NCBI GenBank assembly: GCA_963667505.2
Contig: OY763490.2
Coordinates: 1,488,001 to 1,552,000 of the forward strand
Direction of reading: 5' to 3'
Origin: Aldehydirespirator sp963667505
Lineage (GTDB): Bacteria; Actinomycetota; Acidimicrobiia; Acidimicrobiales; Aldehydirespiratoraceae
Length of the DNA stretch: 64,000 nucleotides
The position numbers and the translations under genes are program-made. Shown in pieces: positions 1 to 8,068 of the stretch (its first letter is position 1; each line of letters starts with the position of its first letter). The notes beneath the pieces were generated by a model. The model made no database searches, was not told the DNA's origin, and worked only from the letters and a program-made list of their open reading frames with translations.

Positions 1-2
1 GC

Positions 3-215
3 AAGAGCGGCGTGCCGCTGTTCGTCTACGGGGTGCCCAACCGCGACAAGGCCGGCCTGCTCCGAGCCGCCCGATACTCAGGGTCGGGATCGGCTGGCAT
101 CTCGCGAACCCGCCGATTGTGCGCGGGTTTGTGCTTTGTGCGGATGTTTGTGCGAGAGCTCCCGGCGAGATGCAGCGCTCAGGTCAAGCCGACCGCGGCA
201 GGCGGCGTGTCCTAG
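3..215 (+). CDS. possible 3' end of an upstream gene, function unknown
   Basis: An open frame enters from the window edge (KSGVPLFVYGVPNRDK...) and stops at 213-215, overlapping the end of the convergent phosphatase gene. I do not recognise the sequence, and after about residue 25 it becomes Arg/Ala-rich like non-coding high-GC DNA. It may be the tail of a real gene or a chance open frame. Confidence 0.2.
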   Translation, partial: KSGVPLFVYGVPNRDKAGLLRAARYSGSGSAGISRTRRLCAGLCFVRMFVRELPARCSAQVKPTAAGGVS

Positions 216-757
216 GCCTGTTCGGCCCATGTGCGCACGTACGCCCGCTGCTCGTCAGTCTGCGGGGAGCGAGAGACCCTCCAACTCTTCTCGACGTGCT
301 GCCACCACTCCGCGATCTGGTCGAGGGCCCCGCCGCCGGTGTAGCCGTGGCGGACCAGCCAGCAGCCCACGACGGTCCCAGTGCGGCCGATCCCGCCCCA
401 GCAGTGGACATACACCGTCCTGCCGGCGTCCATGGCATCGTCGATGGCGTCGAGGATGGCCGTCATCTCGCCGGGGCGGCGCGGAACCGACATGTCGACT
501 ATCGGATGATGCTCCCGCCGGAACTCCACACCCTCGGCCCGTGCCTGCTCCGCCGCGACCTGCTCATAGGGCTTCAAGCCGTCGTTCGGCCGGGTCAGGT
601 CGATGAAGTGGTCGATGCCGGCTCGCAGCAGCGTTCGCAGCCTGCGGCCCGCCTCGTCACGGTCCCAGTCGCCGGGATACTCCCCCGCCGCGAAACGGCC
701 AGGGACCACCCAGTAGGTGTTCGCCATCGGCCGCTCGCGTCTGCCCGCTGCGCTCAT
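212..757 (-). CDS. protein tyrosine / dual-specificity phosphatase
   Basis: Small cysteine-dependent phosphatase of 181 residues. The P-loop HCWGGIGRTG (Cys119, Arg125) is the CX5R signature, and Asp88 in PIVDMSVP is the likely general acid. The upstream MANTYWVVPGRFAAGEYPG segment is typical of the family. I chose the ATG at 757 because a GGGGGAAGG ribosome-binding sequence lies 5 nt upstream; starts at 847 and 727 are also in frame. The substrate is unknown. It probably acts in the cytoplasm, since no signal peptide is visible. A 36-bp direct repeat lies just upstream. Confidence 0.85.
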   Translation of the reverse strand: MSAAGRRERPMANTYWVVPGRFAAGEYPGDWDRDEAGRRLRTLLRAGIDHFIDLTRPNDGLKPYEQVAAEQARAEGVEFRREHHPIVDMSVPRRPGEMTAILDAIDDAMDAGRTVYVHCWGGIGRTGTVVGCWLVRHGYTGGGALDQIAEWWQHVEKSWRVSRSPQTDEQRAYVRTWAEQA

Positions 758-791
758 GTCCGCCTTCCCCCGGTCGCCCGCTCCGCCCGAG

Positions 792-899
792 GCTAGATCA
801 GACCTCCGAACGGATCGCCCAGCGAGGCTGGCGTAGTCCACGGACAAGTTCGTCGCCGCGCTCGCTAGATCAGACCTCCGAACGGATCGCCCAGCGAGG
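792..899. repeat. direct repeat, two 36-bp copies with a 72-bp period
   Basis: Identical 36-bp copies at 792-827 and 864-899 are separated by 36 bp of unique sequence. They lie between the phosphatase start and hicB. No protein-coding role is evident. Confidence 0.9.
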
Positions 900-920
900 A
901 CTTTCCGACGACGCGCCCTG

Positions 921-1241
921 TCAGTCGGCGAGCAAGGAGCTGACGAGGCGGTTGAGGCTGACGCCGCTCTCGGCGGCGCGCACCGCTAACTTACGGTGCG
1001 TATCCGGCGGCACCCGTACCACGAACCGTCCGCTGTAGGGCCGCTCCGCTAGCGGCAGCGGCGGCGTCTCGCCGCTGGCGCGCATGTCGACGACGACATC
1101 CTGCACGAGCTCGCGGATACCCGAGAACGCCTCGTCGAGGGTCGGCGCCAGCCAACTCAGCGACGGGAACTCCAAGCACAGGCCCACATGCTCGCCGTCC
1201 TCCGCGGACCATGTCACCCGGTACGTGTAGTGGTCACTCAC
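921..1241 (-). CDS. hicB: HicB-family antitoxin
   Basis: 106 residues. The N-terminal part (YTYRVTWSAEDGEHVGLCLEFPSLSW...) is the degenerate RNase-H-like HicB fold. The C-terminal part (RFVVRVPPDTHRKLAVRAAESGVSLN) is a ribbon-helix-helix DNA-binding segment. It would normally neutralise HicA and repress its own operon. The GTG start at 1241 lies inside the end of the hicA reading frame, the usual translationally coupled hicAB order. The partner toxin is broken (see hicA), so this antitoxin is probably an orphan. It may still act as a DNA-binding regulator. Confidence 0.85.
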   Translation of the reverse strand: MSDHYTYRVTWSAEDGEHVGLCLEFPSLSWLAPTLDEAFSGIRELVQDVVVDMRASGETPPLPLAERPYSGRFVVRVPPDTHRKLAVRAAESGVSLNRLVSSLLAD

Positions 1242-1481
1242 TCAGTCTCTCCAGCTTCTCGATGGCTTTGAGCGCCTGCCGGACCTGGTAGGGCTTGGCC
1301 ATGCCCTTGCGACTCTGGATGTGACCCGCGGGTCCCCAGGCCACGGCATGCGGTCGACCCGGTCGCTCCCGCTCGCCCGGCGGGGCACCCCGAAGATCTC
1401 GTTGCACACCTTGGCGAGATCCGCGAACCGCACGCCGTTGGGGTTGTTGCGGAACGGCTCACGCAGCGCCTCCACGTCCAC
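1234..1481 (-). pseudogene. hicA: HicA toxin, frameshifted and missing its catalytic His
   Basis: The frame from the GTG at 1481 reads FRNNPNGVRFADLAKVCNEIFG and then MPWPGDPRV, which matches the actinobacterial HicA pattern. At about 1310 one base appears lost: GTCACATC stands where GTCAACATC (V-N-I) is expected. The family C-terminus (IQSRKGMAKPYQVRQALKAI) continues in the next frame and stops at 1234, overlapping hicB. The usual GGSHRVYK motif is GSDRVDR here, so the catalytic His is Asp. The missing His argues for real decay and not only a sequencing error. Confidence 0.75.
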
Positions 1482-1483
1482 AC

Positions 1484-1545
1484 GGCAGGTGGGCGACATG
1501 CTCGACGTGGAGTTCGCGATCGCCTTCGAGCTCATCCCCGTCTGA
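1484..1545 (+). pseudogene. 3' remnant of a PIG-L deacetylase gene
   Basis: The frame reads RQVGDMLDVEFAIAFELIPV and then a stop. This is nearly identical to the last 20 residues of the two full PIG-L genes, which end at 3961 and 8799. The shared sequence continues about 25 bp past the stop. No upstream part of the gene is present. The remnant butts directly against the start of hicA on the other strand, marking a recombination junction. Confidence 0.8.
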
Positions 1546-1653
1546 CCACCCGCCAACAGACCCGGCACCGGTCTGGGCGACTTCACCTAGTCGGCCCCGA
1601 CCAAGTGAAATGAGTCCTTTGGCCGAGAACACCTCGTCGAGGGGCTAGCCTAG

Positions 1654-1878
1654 ATGTCGCCGAACACCGACCCGAAGAAGGCCGCGCCCATGACTCCTGT
1701 CACCGATGGCAACACCGTTGGACAGGTCACAGAGGAGTCCGCGACACTCGCTGACCTCGACGCCAGCGTGGGCAGCAGCCTCGAGGTGCCCGAGGACGAG
1801 ATCGCCGTGCGCTACTACAGCGACGAAGCCCTCCAAGCGGCGATCCGACTGCGCCGCAACGGCCGCCCGGTCGGCTGA
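1654..1878 (+). CDS. small antitoxin-like protein, copy A
   Basis: 74 residues, acidic in the middle (LADLDASVGSSLEVPEDEIAVRYYSDEALQAAI) with a basic end (RLRRNGRPVG). It precedes a RelE/ParE-like toxin gene by 15 nt, so an antitoxin role is inferred from position; I do not recognise a DNA-binding domain. An internal ATG at 1690 has AGAAGG 8 nt upstream and may be the true start, giving 62 residues. A nearly identical copy lies at 5709-5933. Confidence 0.6.
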   Translation: MSPNTDPKKAAPMTPVTDGNTVGQVTEESATLADLDASVGSSLEVPEDEIAVRYYSDEALQAAIRLRRNGRPVG

Positions 1879-1893
1879 CCGCAGCTCCTGACT

Positions 1894-2199
1894 GTGCCGA
1901 CCCATGACGAGACCAGCGCGTTCTGGCGCGACTACGAGAACCTGCCGCCAGAACAACAAGACCGGTTTGACAGCAAGCGCGAGGAGTTCATAGCCGATCT
2001 GGTCGCGATGGAGAAGGGAACGCGTGACTCATTTCGGCCGGGGCTCAGGGTCAAGGCGGTGCGGGGAGCATCCGGGCTATTCGAGATGACGTGGGCACCA
2101 GACGGAAGAGCGATTTTCTCGATGGGTCGACCTGTGGTGGAGGGAAAGCGTCACATCGTGTGGCGCCGGGTCGGCGGCCACGACATCCTCGCGCGGTGA
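1894..2199 (+). CDS. RelE/ParE-like toxin, copy A
   Basis: 101 residues. The pattern FRPGLRVKAV..GLFEMTWAPDGRAIFSMG...HIVWRRVGGHDIL matches a RelE/ParE-superfamily group common in actinobacteria. Members are mRNA interferases or gyrase inhibitors; which one applies here cannot be told from sequence. The start is GTG at 1894. The stop TGA overlaps the GTG of the downstream hydrolase (GTGA), so translation is probably coupled. Copy B at 5949-6254 differs at only a few residues. Confidence 0.65.
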   Translation: MPTHDETSAFWRDYENLPPEQQDRFDSKREEFIADLVAMEKGTRDSFRPGLRVKAVRGASGLFEMTWAPDGRAIFSMGRPVVEGKRHIVWRRVGGHDILAR

Positions 2200-3230
2200 C
2201 TCTCGCAGCCACCGAGACTGGCCGCGGTGATCCTGACGTCACCGCTGCCAGCGGCAACCGGGCCAGCGGTGACGAGGGCATTTTCGACGAGGGGTTCCGG
2301 CTGGCCAACGGCCTGGCCGGTGAGGCGTTGACCGTCGCGTCGGCGAATCCTGTGAACTTCCATCAGGCGATCGCTGACACCGCGGCGATGGCGCGCCAGG
2401 ACATCCGGGCCAAGCTGTTCGTGCCCGACGGGCCCGGACCGTTCCCGGTGGTGGTCGTCGTCCCGGGCAGCCTTGGGCTGCAGCAGCATCACATGACGAT
2501 CGCGGCCGCCATCACTGACGTCGGCGTTGCGGCCTGCGCCATCGACCCGTTCAGCACCCGCAGCGTGGTCACGACCGTCGTGAGGCAGGTGCAGTTCTCG
2601 TTCGCGGCCAGCGCGTGGGACGTGCTTGCCGCCGCCGAGGCGCTGGCAGCCCGCCCCGACATCGACCCGGCCCGCATCGGCGCGCAGGGCCACAGCCGGG
2701 GCGGCTCGGCCGTGCTGAGCGCCGCGTCGGTGCACCTCGCCGCCGCAGCGTGCGGCGCGCCCAAGCTCGTCGGGGTGTACGCCGCCTACCCGTGGTCGGG
2801 GCAGCAGTTCCTCGACCCGTCCGTCGGCACCACCCGGGTCCGGGCCATCATCGGCGACCGCGACGACTGGTGCCCGCCGGTGCAGGTCCAGGCCCACATC
2901 CACGCCATCGCGCTCACCGGCGGTGCCGCCACTGTGCGGATCGTGCCCGGCGCGAACCACAGCTTCGACCGGACCACGCCCCTGGAGCACATCGCGGAGG
3001 CGTCGGTGACCCCCGGAGCGCCCACCGTCTACATCGCCGACGACGGTGCCTTCATCCTGGCGATCTGCGACGAGCCCGACCCCGAGTTGGTGGACCGAGA
3101 CGGCTTCCTCTACGCCATCGAAGCCGGTTTCGGAGTCCGCGGCGCCCACATCTCCGGCAACCCCGAACATGTGCCGCTGTTCTATGAGGACATGACCGCC
3201 TTCTGGACCGACGTGATGGCGACCAGGTGA
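2196..3230 (+). CDS. dienelactone-hydrolase-like alpha/beta hydrolase, copy A
   Basis: 344 residues. The nucleophile elbow GHSRGG, the acid in GDRDDWCPP and the His in ANHSF give a complete Ser-Asp-His triad in dienelactone-hydrolase order. There is no signal peptide. The first 25 or so residues come from the duplicated toxin block and have no counterpart in copy C at 7100, where a clean ATG starts the protein. The GTG at 2196 overlaps the toxin stop, and the gene's own stop overlaps the PIG-L GTG. Toxin, hydrolase and deacetylase are therefore chained by 4-nt overlaps. The natural ester or amide substrate is unknown. Confidence 0.75.
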   Translation: MTLAATETGRGDPDVTAASGNRASGDEGIFDEGFRLANGLAGEALTVASANPVNFHQAIADTAAMARQDIRAKLFVPDGPGPFPVVVVVPGSLGLQQHHMTIAAAITDVGVAACAIDPFSTRSVVTTVVRQVQFSFAASAWDVLAAAEALAARPDIDPARIGAQGHSRGGSAVLSAASVHLAAAACGAPKLVGVYAAYPWSGQQFLDPSVGTTRVRAIIGDRDDWCPPVQVQAHIHAIALTGGAATVRIVPGANHSFDRTTPLEHIAEASVTPGAPTVYIADDGAFILAICDEPDPELVDRDGFLYAIEAGFGVRGAHISGNPEHVPLFYEDMTAFWTDVMATR

Positions 3231-3961
3231 GCAGCAGCGACCCGGCGGCTCCCGGCTTGGGCAGGCTGCCGGAGCACTGGAGCCGGGCATTGGCGATCGT
3301 GGCCCATCCCGACGACCTCGAGTACGGCGCGTCGGCCGCGGTGGCCCGCTGGACCGCTGCCGGCAAAGACGTCCGCTACGTGCTGGCCACCCGAGGCGAG
3401 GCCGGCATCGACTCCATGGCCCCCGAGCGGGCCGGTCCGCTGCGAACGGCCGAGCAGGTGGCCGCCGCGGCCGCGGTGGGCGTCTCAACAGTCGAGTTCC
3501 TTGACCACCCCGACGGCCTGATCGTCAACGGAATCGAACTGCGACGCGACCTCGCCGCCGCCATCCGCCGACACCGGCCCGAGGTGATCATCGGATCGAA
3601 CTTCCGGGACCGGTGGGGAAACTCGGGGACGTGGAACCACGTCGATCACCGCGAGCTCGGCCGAGCCCTGCCCGACGCCGTGCGGGACGCGGCCAACCGC
3701 TGGCTGTTCACCGACGCCGGCGAGCCCTGGAACGGCGTGAGCTGGGTCGCGTACGCATCCTCGCCCGTGGTCACCCACGCCGTGGACGTCACCGAGCACA
3801 TCGCGGCCGGGGTGGCCTCGCTCCGCTGCCACGGCACCTACATCGAGAGCCTCGGCGAAAAGGCCTTCGACGCCGACTCGTTCCTACGCGGGAAATGCCG
3901 GCAGGTGGGCGACATGCTCGACGTGGAGTTCGCGGTCGCCTTCGAAGTGATCCCCGTCTGA
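3227..3961 (+). CDS. PIG-L/LmbE-family zinc deacetylase, copy A
   Basis: 244 residues. The AHPDD zinc motif lies at residues 26-30 and the HVDH ligands at 138-141, so both parts of the PIG-L metal site are present. Family members remove acetyl groups from GlcNAc-type sugars (MshB, PIG-L) or cleave mycothiol conjugates (Mca). Which reaction applies here is open. GTG start in a GTGA overlap with the hydrolase stop. The constant pairing with the hydrolase, here and at 7100-8799, suggests the two act on one substrate. Confidence 0.85.
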   Translation: MSSSDPAAPGLGRLPEHWSRALAIVAHPDDLEYGASAAVARWTAAGKDVRYVLATRGEAGIDSMAPERAGPLRTAEQVAAAAAVGVSTVEFLDHPDGLIVNGIELRRDLAAAIRRHRPEVIIGSNFRDRWGNSGTWNHVDHRELGRALPDAVRDAANRWLFTDAGEPWNGVSWVAYASSPVVTHAVDVTEHIAAGVASLRCHGTYIESLGEKAFDADSFLRGKCRQVGDMLDVEFAVAFEVIPV

Positions 3962-3987
3962 CCACCCGCCGACAGGTCCGGCACCGG

Positions 3988-4806
3988 TTATCGGATGGCT
4001 CGGCGCAGTATGAACTCGTAGACACCGTCGCCGAGCCACCTACGCGCGAACAGCGATGGCCGGGCCAGGAAGCCCTTGACGTATCGGCGGCGAGGCTTGT
4101 CGGCGGTGGCCGCCTCGACGAACACCTCGGCGAACGCCTCAGCGTCCGTGCCGCGGTCCATGACCCGCGGATTGTCCCTCATCTTGAGGAGCGGCTCGAT
4201 CTGAGCGGCATACGCGGAGTCGCCGCTGTACTTGCCCAGTTCGGCGCCGGCCACATCGCCGAAGTCGGTGCGGATCAGGCCCGGCTCAATGAGAACCACC
4301 GCGATGTTGAACGGCGCCGTCTCGAGGCGCAGGCAGTCCGACCAGCCCTCCAGCGCGTGCTTGGTGGCGTGGTACCAAGCCCCGAAGGGCGAGTAGACCC
4401 TGCCTCCCACCGACGAGACGTTGACGATGCGCCCCGAGCGCTGCGCCCTCATGTGCGGCAGAACGAGCTGGGTGAGGTGCGCCAGGCCGAAGAGGTTCAC
4501 CTCGAACTGGTATCTCGCGTCGCCCAGCGGGACCTCCTCCACAGGCCCGTACAGACCGAAGCCCGCATTGTTGACCAGCACGTCGATGCGCCCCTCGCCC
4601 TCGACGACCTGGCTGACTGCCCGCTCGTTGTCGTCGGCGCTGGTGACGTCCATCTCCACCGCGACCACGCCGTGGGCGGCCAAGTCCGCCATGCGGTCCG
4701 TCCGGCGGGCGCCTGCGTACACCCGGTGACCCTCTTGGGCCAGCAGGATCGCCGCTTCCCGGCCCATGCCCGACGATGCCCCGGTGATCAGCACAACCTT
4801 GCTCAT
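3988..4806 (-). CDS. short-chain dehydrogenase/reductase
   Basis: 272 residues. TGASSGMG (8-15) is the NAD(P) loop, NNAG lies at 79-82, and the active site is Ser131/132, Tyr145 and Lys149 (YHATK). This is a classical SDR, a cytoplasmic NAD(P)-dependent oxidoreductase of unknown alcohol or ketone substrate. AGGAGG lies about 10 nt before the ATG at 4806. It is convergent with the PIG-L gene. Codon use and intactness look normal, unlike its broken neighbours. Confidence 0.85.
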   Translation of the reverse strand: MSKVVLITGASSGMGREAAILLAQEGHRVYAGARRTDRMADLAAHGVVAVEMDVTSADDNERAVSQVVEGEGRIDVLVNNAGFGLYGPVEEVPLGDARYQFEVNLFGLAHLTQLVLPHMRAQRSGRIVNVSSVGGRVYSPFGAWYHATKHALEGWSDCLRLETAPFNIAVVLIEPGLIRTDFGDVAGAELGKYSGDSAYAAQIEPLLKMRDNPRVMDRGTDAEAFAEVFVEAATADKPRRRYVKGFLARPSLFARRWLGDGVYEFILRRAIR

Positions 4807-5005
4807 CGCGCTGCTGCCTCCTCTGTCTCACGGCGGGCCGGCGGTGCCAGGCCGCACCGCCCTTGCACGGCGAACCAGCGCTCAGCATCGCGCGAAACCG
4901 TGGGCAAGAGCGGATCCACCGTACGGCCGAAGCTGAACCAGGGCAGCGGGGTGCTCTCGGCGCGGGGATCAGTCGGCGGGCTTGGCCTCGACGGTTTGCC
5001 GGGCA

Positions 5006-5690
5006 TCAAGTCCAGAGGGAGCTGATGGGCAGCGCCCATAGGCGGTCGCCCAGCGGGAACGCTCCGGGGCCGGTGTGAAGCACCACGCCTGCGATGAACT
5101 GCTCGTCTGTGTGGTCGCGCAGCCATGCGAGATGGCGGGCGTCGGCGCCGGAGGGCGAGGCAGTGGCCTTGATCTCGAAGGCGACCAGCCGCTGGGCATC
5201 CGACTCGGCGCCGACGTCTATCTCGCGGCGGCCGTGGTGCTGTCTGAGGTGATACAGCCGGCAGCGGTGCTCGCTGACAGTTGTCTGGGCTCTCAGCTGC
5301 GCCACCGCGAGCGTCTCCAGCAGCCGTCCCAGCAGGTTCGCGTCGCGCATGGCCGAGCCGCTCGTTGCCCCTGTCACAGCCGCCAGCAGCGACGGATCGA
5401 CCAGGAACCGCTTCGGCGCCAGCGACAGCCGCTTGAGCCGGTTCGACGTCCACGCGGGCAGTTCATCGACGATGTGGAGACGTTCGAGCAGGCGAAGGTA
5501 GCCCAAGGCGGTGCGGTGGTTGATGCCCGCGGCCTCCCAGAGGGTCGTGTCGTCGGTCACGCCGGCGGAGTTGAGCGTGTACGCCTCGAAGAAACGGGCC
5601 AGCCTGACGATCGTAGAGGTCGCCCACCAGGCTGCGAGTCGCGCGTGACGACCTCCTCGACATAGGACTCACTCGAGTGTCCACAGTCGC
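5006..5690 (-). pseudogene. DUF4143-type ATPase, truncated and frameshifted
   Basis: The readable C-terminal part (from 5560, 184 residues) matches the DUF4143 half of ATP-binding proteins: YLRLLERLHIVDELPAW, KRFLVD, EIDVGAES, VAFEIKA and a final LPISSLW. Upstream the match continues in fragments in all three frames (SYVEEVVTRD, then SLVGDLYD, then LARFFEAYTLNSAGV), so there are at least two indels. The AAA+ ATPase half with Walker motifs is absent, cut off by the start of duplicated block B at about 5697. Confidence 0.75.
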
Positions 5691-5708
5691 CCTCTCCGGC
5701 TAGCCTGG

Positions 5709-5933
5709 ATGTCGCCGAACACCGACCCGAAGAAGGCCGCGCCCATGACTCCTGTCACCGTTGACAACACCGTTGGACAGGTCACAGAGGACTCCGTGAC
5801 ACTCGCTGACCTCGACGCCAGCGTGGGCAGCAGCCTCGAGGTGCCCGAGGACGAGATTGCCGTGCGCTACTACAGCGACGAAGCCCTTCAAGCGGCGATC
5901 CGACTGCGCCGCAACGGCCGCCCGGTCGGCTGA
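5709..5933 (+). CDS. small antitoxin-like protein, copy B
   Basis: 74 residues, differing from the gene at 1654 at only three positions in the middle of the protein. The open frame is intact, so the module may still be expressed. An alternative ATG lies at 5745 with the same upstream AGAAGG. It precedes toxin copy B by 15 nt. Confidence 0.6.
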   Translation: MSPNTDPKKAAPMTPVTVDNTVGQVTEDSVTLADLDASVGSSLEVPEDEIAVRYYSDEALQAAIRLRRNGRPVG

Positions 5934-5948
5934 CCGCAGCTCGCGACT

Positions 5949-6254
5949 GTGCCGACCCATGACGAGACCAGCGCGTTCTGGCGCGACTACGAGAACCTGC
6001 CGCCAGACCAACAAGACCGGTTTGACAGCAAGCGCGAGGAGTTCATAGCCGATCTGGTCGCGATGGAGAAGGGAACGCGTGACTCATTTCGGCCGGGGCT
6101 CAGGGTCAAGGCGGTGCGGGGAGCATCGGGGCTATTCGAAATGACGTGGGCACCAGACGGAAGAGCGATTTTCTCGATGGGTCGACCTGTGGTGGAGGGA
6201 AAGCGCCACATCGTGTGGTGCCGGGTCGGCGGCCACGACATCCTCGCGCAGTGA
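5949..6254 (+). CDS. RelE/ParE-like toxin, copy B
   Basis: 101 residues, nearly identical to copy A. Changes include E to D near the N-terminus, WRR to WCR near the end and a terminal R to Q. Loss of an Arg in the conserved WRR could weaken toxicity. The stop overlaps the GTG of the deleted hydrolase/PIG-L fusion frame. Confidence 0.6.
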   Translation: MPTHDETSAFWRDYENLPPDQQDRFDSKREEFIADLVAMEKGTRDSFRPGLRVKAVRGASGLFEMTWAPDGRAIFSMGRPVVEGKRHIVWCRVGGHDILAQ

Positions 6255-6777
6255 CTCTCGCAGCCACCGAGACCGGCCGCGGTGATCCTGACGTCACCGC
6301 TGCCAGCGGAAACCGGGCCAGCGGTGACGAGGCCATACTCGACGAAAGGTTTCCGCCTGGCCACGGCGCGTCGGCCGCGGTGGCCCGCTGGACCGCAGCG
6401 GGCAAAGACGTCCGCTACGTGCTAGCCACCCGAGGCGAAGCAGGCATCGACTCCATGGCCCCCGAGCAGGCCGGTCCGCTGCGAACGGCCGAGCACGTGG
6501 CCGCCGCGGCCGCGGTAGGCGTGTCGGTGGTCGAGTTCCTGGGCCACCCCGACGGACTGGTCGTCAACGGAATCGGCCTGCGGCGAGACGTGGCCGCGAC
6601 CATCCGCCGCCACCGGCCCGAGGTGCTCATTGGATCGAACTTCCAGGACCGGTGGGGAGAGGCCGGGCCGGCGAGGAGGCCTTCGACGCCGACTCGTTCC
6701 TACGAGACAGCTGCCGGCAGGTGGGCGACATGCTGGGTACGGAGTTCGCGGTCGCCTTCAAGCTGATCCCCGTGTGA
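6251..6777 (+). pseudogene. hydrolase-PIG-L deletion fusion, copy B
   Basis: The frame opens with the hydrolase leader (GNRASGDEAILDERF) and then joins PIG-L sequence from GASAAVARWTAAGKDVRY onward. The AHPDD zinc motif is missing. A second deletion after SNFQDRWG removes the HVDH ligands. The PIG-L C-terminus (EEAFDADSFLR...VAFKLIPV) continues in another frame to the stop at 6777. No functional enzyme is possible from this copy. The post-stop sequence of the intact copy C is also shared. Confidence 0.85.
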
Positions 6778-6976
6778 CCACGCGCCAACAGGTCCGCCGA
6801 ACTCGACCCAGCTCGAGCGCGGCGAGCACCCTTGGCCGCCTCAGCGGCCCCAATAGACACCTATCACTACCAGTTGTCGACACCCTTCAGTACCGGAAAC
6901 TGACACGGTCTGCTACCGGCCTTCGCCACTGCTCGCTACCGGTTCCTCACACGCTCTGCTGCGGCGCGGGCATCAG

Positions 6977-7055
6977 AGCTGCGTTGCGGCTACCACGGCT
7001 GGACCTATGGCGGCGAGGGCGATGCGCCCGGATCCTCGCTCGTGGCGACCTCGAG
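6977..7055 (+). pseudogene. fragment of a Rieske oxygenase gene
   Basis: LRCGYHGWTYGGEG is readable. This is the second half of a Rieske cluster motif (CxxH) and closely resembles LRCGYHGWTYNGEG in the intact Rieske gene at 14791. After a frame change the match continues weakly (RCARILARGD against RCTKIPARPE). The rest of the gene is absent. The remaining sequence between 6778 and 7099 holds about 55 bp of PIG-L downstream sequence and otherwise nothing I recognise. Confidence 0.6.
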
Positions 7056-7099
7056 CGGCTGACAGCGAGACTCGCAACCTCTACTCTGCCCAGCACTCT

Positions 7100-8068
7100 A
7101 TGGGAGCCGACGACGACGCCATCTTCGACGACGACTTCCGGCTAACCAACCGGCTGAGGGGCGAGGCGCTGACGATCCCGTCGGCGAATCCTGTGAACTT
7201 CCATCGGGCGATCTCCGACACTGCCGCCATGGCGCGCCAGGACATCCGGGCCAAGCTCTTCGTGCCCGACGGGCCCGGCCCGTTCCCGGCGGTGATCCTC
7301 GCTCCGGGCAGCCTCGGGCTCCAGCAGCACCACATGACGATCGCGGCCGCGATCACCGACCTCGGCCTCGCGGCTTGCGCCATCGACCCGTTCAGCACCC
7401 GCAGTGTGGTCACGACCGTCGTGAGGCAGGTGCAGTTCTCGTTCGCGGCCAGCGCCTGGGATGTGCTCGCCGCCGCCGAGGCGCTGGCGGCCCGACCCGA
7501 CATCGACCCGGCCCGCATCGGCGCGCAGGGCCACAGCCGCGGCGGCTCGGCCGTGCTCAGCGCCGCGTCGGTGCACCTCGCCGCCGCGTCCGACGCGCCG
7601 AAACTGGTCGGGGTGTACGCCGCCTACCCGTGGTGCGGGCAGCAGTTTATCGACCCCTCTGTCGGGCGCACCCGGGTCCGGGCCATCATTGGCGACCGCG
7701 ACGACTGGTGCCCGCCGGTGCAGGTGCAGGCTCACATCCGCGCCATCGCGCTCACCGGCGGCGATGCCACCGTGCGGATTGTGCCCGGCGCCAACCACAG
7801 CTTCGACCGGACCACCCCCCTGGAGCACATCCTGGAGGCGTCGGTGACGCCCGGCGCGCCCACCGTCTACATCGCCGACGACGGCGCCTTCATCCTGCCG
7901 ACCTGCGACGAGCCCGACCCGGCCCTGGTCGACCGCGACTGCTTCCTCTACGCCATCGAAGCCGGTTTCGGAGTCCGCGGCGCCCACATCTCTGGCAACC
8001 CCGAACTGGTGCCGCTCTTCTACGCGGACATGACCGCCTTCTGGGCCGACGTCATGGCGACCGAGTGA
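7100..8068 (+). CDS. dienelactone-hydrolase-like alpha/beta hydrolase, copy C
   Basis: 322 residues. The triad is Ser146 (GHSRGG), Asp201/202 (GDRDDWCPP) and His233 (ANHSF). The ATG at 7100 gives MGADDDAIFDDDFRL, a natural start that copy A lacks, so C probably keeps the ancestral 5' end. The body is nearly identical to copy A. No toxin-antitoxin pair precedes it. The stop overlaps the PIG-L GTG at 8065. Confidence 0.8.
   Translation: MGADDDAIFDDDFRLTNRLRGEALTIPSANPVNFHRAISDTAAMARQDIRAKLFVPDGPGPFPAVILAPGSLGLQQHHMTIAAAITDLGLAACAIDPFSTRSVVTTVVRQVQFSFAASAWDVLAAAEALAARPDIDPARIGAQGHSRGGSAVLSAASVHLAAASDAPKLVGVYAAYPWCGQQFIDPSVGRTRVRAIIGDRDDWCPPVQVQAHIRAIALTGGDATVRIVPGANHSFDRTTPLEHILEASVTPGAPTVYIADDGAFILPTCDEPDPALVDRDCFLYAIEAGFGVRGAHISGNPELVPLFYADMTAFWADVMATE

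Larger units (their letters stand above)
1643..2311 (+). repeat. segmental duplication, block A
   Basis: This block is nearly identical to 5698-6364. It contains the antitoxin-like gene, the RelE/ParE-like toxin and the first codons of the hydrolase. Homology starts at GGCTAGCCT just before the antitoxin start. It ends where block B jumps into the PIG-L gene. Confidence 0.85.
5698..6364 (+). repeat. segmental duplication, block B
   Basis: Nearly identical to 1643-2311 at an offset of about 4055 bp. After the first hydrolase codons it jumps directly into PIG-L coding sequence. The hydrolase body and the PIG-L zinc motif were deleted from this copy. Confidence 0.85.
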
